A stretch of DNA of 33,914 nucleotides from Companilactobacillus nuruki (GTDB taxonomy: Bacteria > Bacillota > Bacilli > Lactobacillales > Lactobacillaceae): NCBI RefSeq assembly GCF_002872255.1, contig NZ_NIPR01000009.1, forward strand, positions 1-33,914, read 5' to 3'. The translations under genes and the position numbers were made by a program. Under the pieces are notes generated by a model. It was not told the origin of the DNA. It saw nothing but the letters and a program-made list of their open reading frames with translations, and made no database searches. Each line of letters opens with the position of its first letter. Positions within the stretch are counted from its first letter, which is position 1. Below are positions 1 to 6,724 of the stretch, piece after piece.

Positions 1-58
1 TACTAGATGACCTTATTTTAATGTTCACAAGCTAAGTATATTTCTTCTTGTTCTAATT

Positions 59-1111
59 TTATTTTTTATTTTCGTAATAAGTAACTTTGCTCTTAATGAT
101 TCTTTCACACAAATCAGGATAAGAAATTCCAGCCGCTTCTGCTTCTCTTGGCATTAATGACAATGGTGTCATACCTGGCAATGTATTAGCTTCCATGACA
201 TATAATTGACCATCACGCAATAAGAAATCAACTCGACCATAGTTACTCATGCCTAACGCCTCAAAAGTCTTCTTAGTTAATGCTTGCATCTTTGAATGTG
301 TTTCGTCATCCAAATCTGGTGGCGTGATAAAATGTGTAACAGTATTTTCTTGGAATTTGTGTTGGAAATCATACCAACCAGTATCAACAGTTATCTCAAC
401 AGCAGGTAAAACCAAACCATCAACGATTGCAACTGAGAATTCACGACCTTTGATATATTCTTCAATCAAGGCCTCGCTATCAAATCTCAACGCATCAGCT
501 ACTGATTCTCTTAATTCAGTAGCATTATTAACAATGTGTGTACCAACACTTGAACCACCATTAGATGGTTTTACTACCATTGGATAATTGAATGGAATAT
601 CTTCAGATAAAATCTGAGCAGTTTTAGTTGTTGCATATTGAGCTGTTGGAATCTTACTTTGAACAAAAATTTCTTTAGAATATTTCTTATCCATAGCAAG
701 TCCTGAAGCAAGTGAACCGCTACCTGTATATCTGATATCAAAAACATCAAAAACGGCTTGCATTTTACCATTCTCGCCATCTTCACCGTGAAGTCCCATG
801 TAGACAATATCGGCATGTTGACAAATCTTCAAGACATTCTTACCTAGAAGACCTCTAGTTCCATCCGTACGAAGTGCATTGATCTTTTCATCAGTTAAAA
901 CTTCGTCATCAATGACAAGTTTTCCTTCACTCTCTGGTTCAGTTGTAAAAAGATCATCAATTTTATCTTCTTCGACATCCTTGCCTAAAAATGAATCAAC
1001 GTATGCGACTTCATAACCCTTGCTGCGTAGTGCGTTGGTGATTTTAACTCCGGAAGATAAAGAAACATTTCTTTCTGTACTTCTTCCGCCTGAAAGAACG
1101 ACAATTTTCAT
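59..1111 (-). CDS. ddl: D-alanine--D-alanine (or D-lactate) ligase
   Basis: ATP-grasp ligase of 350 aa that joins D-Ala to D-Ala or D-Lac for the peptidoglycan stem peptide in the cytosol. Seen: N-terminal VVLSGGRSTERNVSLSSG (4-21), LHGEDGENG (107-115), the ATP-binding loop KPSNGGSSVG (181-190), and the C-terminal GRVDFLL and MEANTLPGMTPLSLMP Mg/ATP motifs (292-321). The omega-loop position that is Tyr in D-Ala-D-Ala ligases (Y216 of E. coli DdlB) appears as Phe here (HKF, K252-F253). That is the residue type found in vancomycin-resistant lactobacilli and Leuconostoc. The N-terminal style recalls clostridial Ddl proteins more than the usual ~370-aa lactobacillar one, so this may be a second paralogue (inference). 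Start: ATG with AGGTG 8 nt upstream. Monocistronic as far as visible, and no clear terminator is seen before the window edge. Confidence 0.95.
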   Translation of the reverse strand: MKIVVLSGGRSTERNVSLSSGVKITNALRSKGYEVAYVDSFLGKDVEEDKIDDLFTTEPESEGKLVIDDEVLTDEKINALRTDGTRGLLGKNVLKICQHADIVYMGLHGEDGENGKMQAVFDVFDIRYTGSGSLASGLAMDKKYSKEIFVQSKIPTAQYATTKTAQILSEDIPFNYPMVVKPSNGGSSVGTHIVNNATELRESVADALRFDSEALIEEYIKGREFSVAIVDGLVLPAVEITVDTGWYDFQHKFQENTVTHFITPPDLDDETHSKMQALTKKTFEALGMSNYGRVDFLLRDGQLYVMEANTLPGMTPLSLMPREAEAAGISYPDLCERIIKSKVTYYENKK

Positions 1112-1287
1112 TGTGTTTTCACCTAATCCTTTTAAATTTATTACTTAAGCGTAATCCTAGAACCTACAGAATAGCATAAAACAGGCCAAAAAGCTATTTG
1201 CGAAGGTGAAACTTGAAAAAATTGAGTGAAGTTCTCGAATTTTTCACATATTTTTGGTTTAATTATCAATATAAGGAGGATATGACC

Positions 1288-2247
1288 TTGAAAAAGTTAA
1301 ATGTTATTTTATTAGGTTTAATATCTGTAATCACACTGGGAGTATTTTCAGCTCAATCAGTTAAAGCTGATGATTTGAGTGATCAACCAGTTATGACTTT
1401 GGGAACATCTTTAACGAATGACCAACGTCAAGGTACAATTAGTGCCTTATCTTCACAAATTAATGACAGTAATTACAAAACAATTACTGTCACAGGTGAT
1501 ACTTTAGTTAAGTACTTGAATCCAAGTGGTAGTTCATTCACCAGCAACTCCGGTGTTTGGTCATCTGCGTTGATTCAAAAAACATCATCTGGCTCAGGTA
1601 TCAACGTAAAGATCGTCGACTACAATGGTAAAAACAATATCACTACTATTACTGCTGATCAGTATCGTAATGCTGCTGTTACTGCTGGTATCAGTGATGC
1701 TAATATTTATGTAACATCTGCCACTCCAATTGATGGCTCAGGTGCCTTAGCTGGTATTTATGCAGCATATGCAAATAGTGGCGATTCATTGAACCAAAAC
1801 CAAGTTAATGCGGCTCAAAAAGAAATGAGCGTCTTAAGTGGTATTACCGATGCCAATAAAGGTACTGATGGCTATACTGATAAGCAATTGAATAATGCGG
1901 TTGCTGGAATGAAATCAGACATCGCTAAAAAAGGTGACAATATAACCGTCAACCAAATCACTACTATCGTTAATAACAACCTTCAACAAAATAATATTCA
2001 GAATATTATCACTGATAACCAAAAACAACAGATTATCAATTTGATGGTTCAAATCAGAGATTCTGGTGCTTTAAAGGATTCAAACTTTAAAGAACAAGCT
2101 TCTAAACTAAGTAGCGATATCATGAGTAAAGCTAAGAATATTTTCAATAACTTGAATACTCAAGAGAATCGTAATTTCTTACAAAGAATTTGGGACTCAA
2201 TTGTCTCATTCTTCAACGGATTATTTGGTGGTAACAGTTCTAACTAA
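1288..2247 (+). CDS. Secreted DUF1002 family protein
   Basis: Predicted exported protein of 319 aa. The start is placed at TTG 1288, 7 nt after AAGGAGGA (1273-1280); the upstream in-frame ATG at 1282 is only 1-2 nt from that site, too close to be used. The protein opens with a Lys-Lys, a hydrophobic core (LNVILLGLISVITLGVFSA) and a likely signal-peptidase site after SVKA. The mature part carries the DUF1002 pattern: VTGDTLVKYLNPSG, SGVWSSALI, an SGSGINVKIVDYNGKNNIT segment, ITADQYRNAAVTAGI and ATPIDGSGALAGIYAAY. The C-terminal half is rich in Asn and Gln and predicted helical, ending with an amphipathic stretch (FLQRIWDSIVSFFNGLFGG). The molecular function of DUF1002 is unknown. It is flanked by a hairpin terminator shared with the convergent glucosidase gene. 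Confidence 0.88.
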   Translation: MKKLNVILLGLISVITLGVFSAQSVKADDLSDQPVMTLGTSLTNDQRQGTISALSSQINDSNYKTITVTGDTLVKYLNPSGSSFTSNSGVWSSALIQKTSSGSGINVKIVDYNGKNNITTITADQYRNAAVTAGISDANIYVTSATPIDGSGALAGIYAAYANSGDSLNQNQVNAAQKEMSVLSGITDANKGTDGYTDKQLNNAVAGMKSDIAKKGDNITVNQITTIVNNNLQQNNIQNIITDNQKQQIINLMVQIRDSGALKDSNFKEQASKLSSDIMSKAKNIFNNLNTQENRNFLQRIWDSIVSFFNGLFGGNSSN

Positions 2248-2268
2248 TAATAATTATAGTTGCTCAAT

Positions 2269-2316
2269 AAAAAGCATGAATGACAGCCAAGTTGGTTATC
2301 ATCCATGCTTTTTTAT
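2269..2316. terminator. Bidirectional hairpin terminator
   Basis: AAAAAGCATG at the left pairs with CATGCTTTTT at the right, extended by ATGA/TCAT with one mismatch, and U-runs lie on both strands. It ends the DUF1002 gene (+) and the PTS-glucosidase operon (-). It overlaps the last codons of the glucosidase gene. Confidence 0.85.
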
Positions 2317-3977
2317 TTCCTTAAAATCATTGCCTCATAAGGCCTCAGAGTACCCTTTTCTTCAAAATCATAATTTCCAAGTACCAGATTTGTTTTATCA
2401 TAATCATTCAAGCACGAAGCCTGTTGTTCCCAACTTGATAAGTTAGCAATAACCAGCCACATCTGATCTTTCAATGTTCTAGTATAAGCAAAAATATTTC
2501 TATCATTTGGCAAAATCAATTTAAAATCACCATCTCTAAAAATATCTTCATTATGTCGTAATTCAATTAATTTTTGATAATACTTAAAAATCGAACGTGG
2601 CGAATTCATATCTCGTTCAACATTTACAGTTTGATAATTAGGATTCAATTTAAACCACGGATCACTCTCACTAAATCCAGCGTTTTTTGAACTGTTCCAT
2701 TGCATTGGCGTACGAGCGTTATCCCGACTTATCTTTTGAGCCGCCTTCAAGAAATCTGCCTTACTGATAGTCTTTTCTTGCTCAACTAATTTTTGATAAT
2801 TAGTTTTTAATTCAATATCTTCATAATCTGCCAGTTCAAATTTAGGATTGGTCATCCCAATTTCCTCACCTTGATAAACAAACGGTGTTCCCTTTAATCC
2901 ATGCAAAACAGTAGCAAATGCTGTGGCAGATTCATAACGATAATTTTTATCATCACCCCATCTTGATGGAGTTCTAGCACGATCATGATTTTCAAAATAT
3001 AATGCATTCCAACCATGTCCATTCAAATTGTCTTGCCAATTTGCTAAAGTCTTTTTTAATTGAACGATATCTATTGGTTGAATGGCCCAACGACCATTGA
3101 CATCTCCCGGTTTACGGTCAACATGCATATGTTCAAACGTAAAGACCATATCTAGTTCTTCGCGCTTTGGATCAACCAACATTCTTGCATCTTTACTTTT
3201 ACTTGAAGGGGCTTCACCAACGCTCATCATAGAAAAAGGAGCCAGCACTTGTTGATTCATTTCATGAATAAATTCATGCATTCTAGGTCCGTTATCTTGA
3301 TTACCAACAACATACCTCAATTGATGCGGATTGGGATTGTCGGGAAAGTCTTGGTTTTTAGAGATCGAGGTAATCACATCCATTCTCCAGCCATCGACAC
3401 CTTGAGCTTTCCAATATCGCATCACATCATAAATAGCTTCCCTAACTAGAGGATTTTCCCAATTTAAATCAGGTTGCTTTTTCCCATAATAATGTAGGTA
3501 ATACTGTTGACGAGTTTCATCATAAGTCCAAGCAGAACCGCCAAAATTTGATCCCCAATTGTTAGGCTCACTGCCATCATTTTTAGGGTCTCTCCAGATG
3601 TAGAAATCACTAAAATAATTATTTCTAGATTTACGACTTTCCTTAAACCAAATTGATTCATCAGAGGTATGATTAGCTACCATATCCATAATAATTTTTA
3701 TATTTTTTTGATGAGCATCTACAATAAGCTGCTTCATATCGTCGTTATTACCAAACATAGGATCAATCTTGCGATAATCAGCAATGTCATAGCCATTATC
3801 AATCTGGGGAGATAGATAACAAGGGCTGATCCATAAAGCATCAATTCCTAATGATTTCAAATAATTCAATTTCTTGTCAATACCGGATAAATCTCCAATG
3901 CCATCATTATTAGTATCATAAAAACTCTTGGGATAAACTTGATAAATAACAGCATTTTTCCACCATTCGCTTTTCAT
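2313..3977 (-). CDS. GH13 alpha-glucosidase, oligo-1,6-glucosidase type
   Basis: Cytosolic glycoside hydrolase of 554 aa with no signal peptide; family length is about 550-560. Seen: the N-terminal WWKNAVIYQVYPKSFYDTNNDG, region I MDMVANHTS (97-105), region II GWRMDV with nucleophile D200, region III SVGEAP with acid/base E255, and region IV FENHD with D332. The residue after the nucleophile is Val (V201), typical of alpha-1,6-acting members (oligo-1,6-glucosidase, dextran glucosidase) rather than the Ala/Thr of alpha-1,4 enzymes. QPDLNWENP and RTPMQW are also present. It is the last gene of the mannose-class PTS operon: its ATG directly abuts the TAA of IID, which implies translational coupling. 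The context suggests it cleaves the imported alpha-glucoside, possibly in phosphorylated form. Trehalose-6-phosphate hydrolase is a less likely alternative. Confidence 0.93.
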   Translation of the reverse strand: MKSEWWKNAVIYQVYPKSFYDTNNDGIGDLSGIDKKLNYLKSLGIDALWISPCYLSPQIDNGYDIADYRKIDPMFGNNDDMKQLIVDAHQKNIKIIMDMVANHTSDESIWFKESRKSRNNYFSDFYIWRDPKNDGSEPNNWGSNFGGSAWTYDETRQQYYLHYYGKKQPDLNWENPLVREAIYDVMRYWKAQGVDGWRMDVITSISKNQDFPDNPNPHQLRYVVGNQDNGPRMHEFIHEMNQQVLAPFSMMSVGEAPSSKSKDARMLVDPKREELDMVFTFEHMHVDRKPGDVNGRWAIQPIDIVQLKKTLANWQDNLNGHGWNALYFENHDRARTPSRWGDDKNYRYESATAFATVLHGLKGTPFVYQGEEIGMTNPKFELADYEDIELKTNYQKLVEQEKTISKADFLKAAQKISRDNARTPMQWNSSKNAGFSESDPWFKLNPNYQTVNVERDMNSPRSIFKYYQKLIELRHNEDIFRDGDFKLILPNDRNIFAYTRTLKDQMWLVIANLSSWEQQASCLNDYDKTNLVLGNYDFEEKGTLRPYEAMILRK

Positions 3978-4805
3978 TTAAACAATACCTAATAAAGCCA
4001 AAACTACTGCAATCACGATTGTTCCCAAGATCAACCAGTTAATTGAGACGTTCTTTTTCTTTAATAACCAAAAACACAATAAGGTTATCGTCAATGGCAA
4101 AATGCCAACAAAAATTTGATTCAACATTTCTTGAGATTTTAGAATAGTTTTACCACCTAAAACCATATTCCATTTCAAATCGAATTTAACCATATTACTT
4201 GTCATGGCACCAACCATCATCAAACCTACAATGCTAGCCGCCTTTGTCAAGATATTGATTAGACCCTTTTCATACAATTCACCAATATAATTTGATCCCA
4301 AAGTATAGCCAAGTTGACCACCATACCACCGAACCAATTGAACTGGAATATTGAATAGTAATAAGAAAATAATAGGAGCAGCAATATTACCGTTTTTGGC
4401 TAAACTGATGGCAATTCCCGCTGCGATAACTCTTAAAACTCCCCAGAAAATAGAATCCCCAATACCAGCTAATGGTCCCATTAAACTAGTTTTGATCGCA
4501 TTAATTGACTCCGCATTGAAATCATCGCTCTCACTGTTTTGTTTCTCCATGGAAGCTGTAACTCCCATGACAAATGGTGCCATGGCTAGATTCGTATTGA
4601 AATATGACATCTGACGAACCATAGCTTCTTTTTTGTCTTGTTCTTTTTTATAGAACTTATTTATAAATGGCAACATTGAATATTCAAAACCTGAAGCCCC
4701 TTGCTTAGCGGGTGTTACGGCTGAATATAAAGTAAATGAACGCCAATACATTTGTCTCATTAATTTCTTTTCATCTTTGGTCATATCTTTCGAAAATTTA
4801 CTCAT
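3978..4805 (-). CDS. PTS mannose-family EIID component
   Basis: Membrane component of a mannose-class phosphotransferase permease, 275 aa, working with the IIC just upstream. Seen: the family signature SLMGPLAGIGDSIFWGVLR (128-146), an amphipathic N-terminal half with MYWRSFTLYSA and YSMLPFINKFY, and hydrophobic segments in the second half ending in a C-terminal membrane helix (INWLILGTIVIAVVLALLGIV). ATG start preceded by AGGAGAAG. It lies 19 bases after IIC and touches the glucosidase gene with no gap. IID proteins of this class form the sugar-translocating complex with IIC; substrate specificity cannot be read from sequence alone. Confidence 0.95.
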   Translation of the reverse strand: MSKFSKDMTKDEKKLMRQMYWRSFTLYSAVTPAKQGASGFEYSMLPFINKFYKKEQDKKEAMVRQMSYFNTNLAMAPFVMGVTASMEKQNSESDDFNAESINAIKTSLMGPLAGIGDSIFWGVLRVIAAGIAISLAKNGNIAAPIIFLLLFNIPVQLVRWYGGQLGYTLGSNYIGELYEKGLINILTKAASIVGLMMVGAMTSNMVKFDLKWNMVLGGKTILKSQEMLNQIFVGILPLTITLLCFWLLKKKNVSINWLILGTIVIAVVLALLGIV

Positions 4806-4824
4806 AATCGTCTTCTCCTAATTT

Positions 4825-5646
4825 TTAGCTAAAGAAATCATCATTTTCTTGTTCATCTTTCGTTTCCGTGGTAGTTTGAGCAACGACTGGTTTAGCTGAA
4901 ATTTTTTGTCCCATATTGTGCAATTGATAATCTCTTTGAGCGACCAAAATAGCAATAATCGTACCCATTACAGCTACCGCAATCAATGGCATTTTTAGAT
5001 ATGCTACCAATAAGAAACCTAAGAAATAGAAGGCTGAAATATTTTTATCCCAAAGTATTTTCATCAACATTGCCATACCAACAGCTGGCAATACGTTTCC
5101 GGCCACTGTTAGACCATGGACAATAATAGTTGGAATCATTTTTAAAACATTTTGTGTAGCTTCTGAACCAAATAACATTGCAAAAAATGGAATCAATGAA
5201 TATAAGAACCATTGCAAGGCCCATAACCCAAAATGTAACCTAACTATTCCCTTTTGATTACCTTTTTCAGCCATACTATCGAATTTACTTGCAAACGGAC
5301 CAACAACAGCAACGTAAATTAAAGTTTTTATTTGTAGACCAATAATACCCAATGGAATTGCTAGTGGTAGAGCAACTCCTAAGCCACCGTGCATAATAAT
5401 AGCAAAAGCAACTGCCAAAGCACTGGCCAATCCTGGTTCAGCGGCACTGGCACCACCGATATTAACAATACCCATAAAAATGGTTTCCAGAGATGCACCG
5501 ATCATTAAACCAGTTTTAACATCCCCCAATAATAATCCGACCAATGGTCCAATAACGATTGGTCTACCTAACATTGAAAAACCTAATAGCTCCTGACCAC
5601 CAACGGTTAGGAATACAACTATCGCAACAGCAAATGCCTCATACAT
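4825..5646 (-). CDS. PTS mannose-family EIIC component
   Basis: Polytopic sugar-channel component of 273 aa. Seen: the IIC signature GPLVGLLLGDVKTGLMIGAS (33-52) followed by LETIFMG, and several long hydrophobic segments (for example ALAVAFAIIMHGGLGVALPL, WFLYSLIPFFAMLFG, MPLIAVAVMGTIIAILVAQ). The C-terminus is a charged tail ending ENDDFFS. A similar acidic-Phe-Phe ending (DDEDFFN) closes the IIA protein of the same operon, which may be a shared docking tail (inference). ATG start with GAGGAG 8 nt upstream. It lies 27 bases after IIB. Confidence 0.95.
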   Translation of the reverse strand: MYEAFAVAIVVFLTVGGQELLGFSMLGRPIVIGPLVGLLLGDVKTGLMIGASLETIFMGIVNIGGASAAEPGLASALAVAFAIIMHGGLGVALPLAIPLGIIGLQIKTLIYVAVVGPFASKFDSMAEKGNQKGIVRLHFGLWALQWFLYSLIPFFAMLFGSEATQNVLKMIPTIIVHGLTVAGNVLPAVGMAMLMKILWDKNISAFYFLGFLLVAYLKMPLIAVAVMGTIIAILVAQRDYQLHNMGQKISAKPVVAQTTTETKDEQENDDFFS

Positions 5647-5673
5647 GTTAAATTCTCCTCATCTTTAATAATT

Positions 5674-6165
5674 TTATAGATTCATTTTTTCAATGAAATC
5701 AGTGGCTTTTTCTTTTTTATCAGTTGGTAAGTTCTGTAATGCGGTATCCGGATAAATCTTTACCAACTCCTTTAAAGATTCAATTTCTGGATCGGTCAGC
5801 ATAACAAATTGTGTCAAAGTCTTTTTAGGATCAGTCGAAGCCTTTCCAACATTTCCGAGATTAATATATTGAATGTCTGATACTTTCTCAGCTATTTTTT
5901 CAGCATCGCCCACAGTTCTAACCAAAACAAACAACTTCATATTTTGGGCACGCTCATCAGTCAATAGATCAATTGCTGCATCAACAGTTTTTACAATGAC
6001 TTTGATTCCTGAAGGAACTGCCATTTTTAAAGCCATTTGTTGAGTAGGATTAGCGGCAGTATCATCATTAGCCACTACGATTCCATCAATACTCATTTCC
6101 TTTGACCAGACCATTGCTATCTGTCCATGAATCAATCTTTCATCAACTCTCATAATTTTAATCAT
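5674..6165 (-). CDS. PTS mannose/fructose/sorbose-family EIIB component
   Basis: Cytosolic phosphocarrier of 163 aa that passes phosphate from IIA to the sugar. Seen: RVDERLIHGQ (6-15) with the phosphorylated histidine H13, then VVANDDTA and the repeated small-residue strands of the IIB Sor fold (for example IQYINLGNVG). Length is normal for a separate IIB domain. Start ATG with AGGAGG 8 nt upstream. It lies 12 bases after the IIA stop, within the sigma-54 controlled operon. By analogy with LevE, this protein could also phosphorylate the PRD of the LevR activator when sugar is absent (family knowledge, not shown here). Confidence 0.95.
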   Translation of the reverse strand: MIKIMRVDERLIHGQIAMVWSKEMSIDGIVVANDDTAANPTQQMALKMAVPSGIKVIVKTVDAAIDLLTDERAQNMKLFVLVRTVGDAEKIAEKVSDIQYINLGNVGKASTDPKKTLTQFVMLTDPEIESLKELVKIYPDTALQNLPTDKKEKATDFIEKMNL

Positions 6166-6177
6166 TTTTATTTCCTC

Positions 6178-6603
6178 CTAATTGAAAAAATCTTCATCGT
6201 CATTTTTCGATTCATTCTTACTAAAATCAATTGTTCCCAAACTATCCTTACCAATTTGAATCAAGTTTTTAATATATTCTTGAGTAATTTCTTCCTTAGT
6301 TAAAATTGCTTCAATTACTACTGGTAAATTAAATCCATAAATTATGAATATGTTTTGATTATTCTGGGCCTTAACAGTTAGACGTTGATTAACACTGCCA
6401 CCCTTTAAATCTGTAAAAATAATTACTTTATCATCATCATTAAATGAACTAAATAATTTATCGATTGTTTCATTTAAATCATCATTCTTCTTTGTATATG
6501 CGGATATATAGTCAACATCATTGTCATGTCCCGCAAATAATTCAATTGTGTTCTTCATACCTTCAGCCATGCTTCCATGCGAGGCAACAACTATTCTTTT
6601 CAT
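6178..6603 (-). CDS. PTS mannose-family EIIA component
   Basis: First gene of the PTS operon, a 141-aa cytosolic phosphocarrier accepting phosphate from HPr. Seen: the N-terminal IVVASHGSMAEG with active-site H9, IIFTDLKGGSVNQR (the DLxGGS motif of this fold), and an acidic C-terminal tail ending DDEDFFN. Start set at the ATG at 6603, which has GAGGAGG 7-8 nt upstream and gives the usual IIA N-terminus. A longer in-frame version from 6654 would run across the sigma-54 promoter and is rejected. IIA and IIB are separate proteins here, not the fused ManL type. Confidence 0.95.
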   Translation of the reverse strand: MKRIVVASHGSMAEGMKNTIELFAGHDNDVDYISAYTKKNDDLNETIDKLFSSFNDDDKVIIFTDLKGGSVNQRLTVKAQNNQNIFIIYGFNLPVVIEAILTKEEITQEYIKNLIQIGKDSLGTIDFSKNESKNDDEDFFN

Positions 6604-6629
6604 TTTGCTTTCCTCCTCACTTTTATATA

Positions 6630-6646
6630 AGCAATTTACGTGCCAA
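6630..6646 (-). promoter_or_regulatory. Sigma-54 (-24/-12) promoter of the PTS operon
   Basis: On the minus strand the sequence reads TTGGCACGTAAATTGCT. This is a full match to the -24/-12 consensus TGGCAC-N5-TTGCW, with GG and GC in correct register. It sits 27 bases upstream of the IIA ATG, and the gene upstream encodes a LevR-type sigma-54 activator. No rpoN gene is present in the window, so sigma-54 must be encoded elsewhere. Confidence 0.95.
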
Positions 6647-6686
6647 CTTTTCAAAAGGCTGCTGTTTAGGCATTTTAAAATAAAAA

Positions 6687-6722
6687 AAAGTAAGTGCTTA
6701 ATTATAATTAAGCACTTACTTT
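6687..6722. promoter_or_regulatory. 36-bp perfect palindrome: levR terminator and/or activator site
   Basis: Two exact 18-base arms meet at 6704/6705. Each arm on its reading strand contains TTAAGCACTTACTTT. On the minus strand it follows the levR stop at once and is followed by eight Ts, so it would work as an intrinsic terminator. It is also centred about 60 bp upstream of the sigma-54 promoter, where an upstream activator sequence is expected, and its half-site recurs near levR at 9380 and 9303. A stem without any spacer is unusual for a plain terminator. Dual use is an inference. Confidence 0.7.
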
Positions 6723-6724
6723 AA

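Noticed and set aside
249-587. Open frame on the plus strand opposite ddl
   Set aside because: It is fully inside the well-supported ddl gene, has no RBS and shows Cys/Ser-rich shadow composition.
2201-2446. Plus-strand open frame running from the DUF1002 gene end into the glucosidase gene
   Set aside because: It crosses the bidirectional terminator and overlaps two real genes; no RBS.
6465-6724. Plus-strand open frames across the PTS promoter
   Set aside because: They overlap IIA, the sigma-54 promoter and the palindrome in antisense, and have no RBS.
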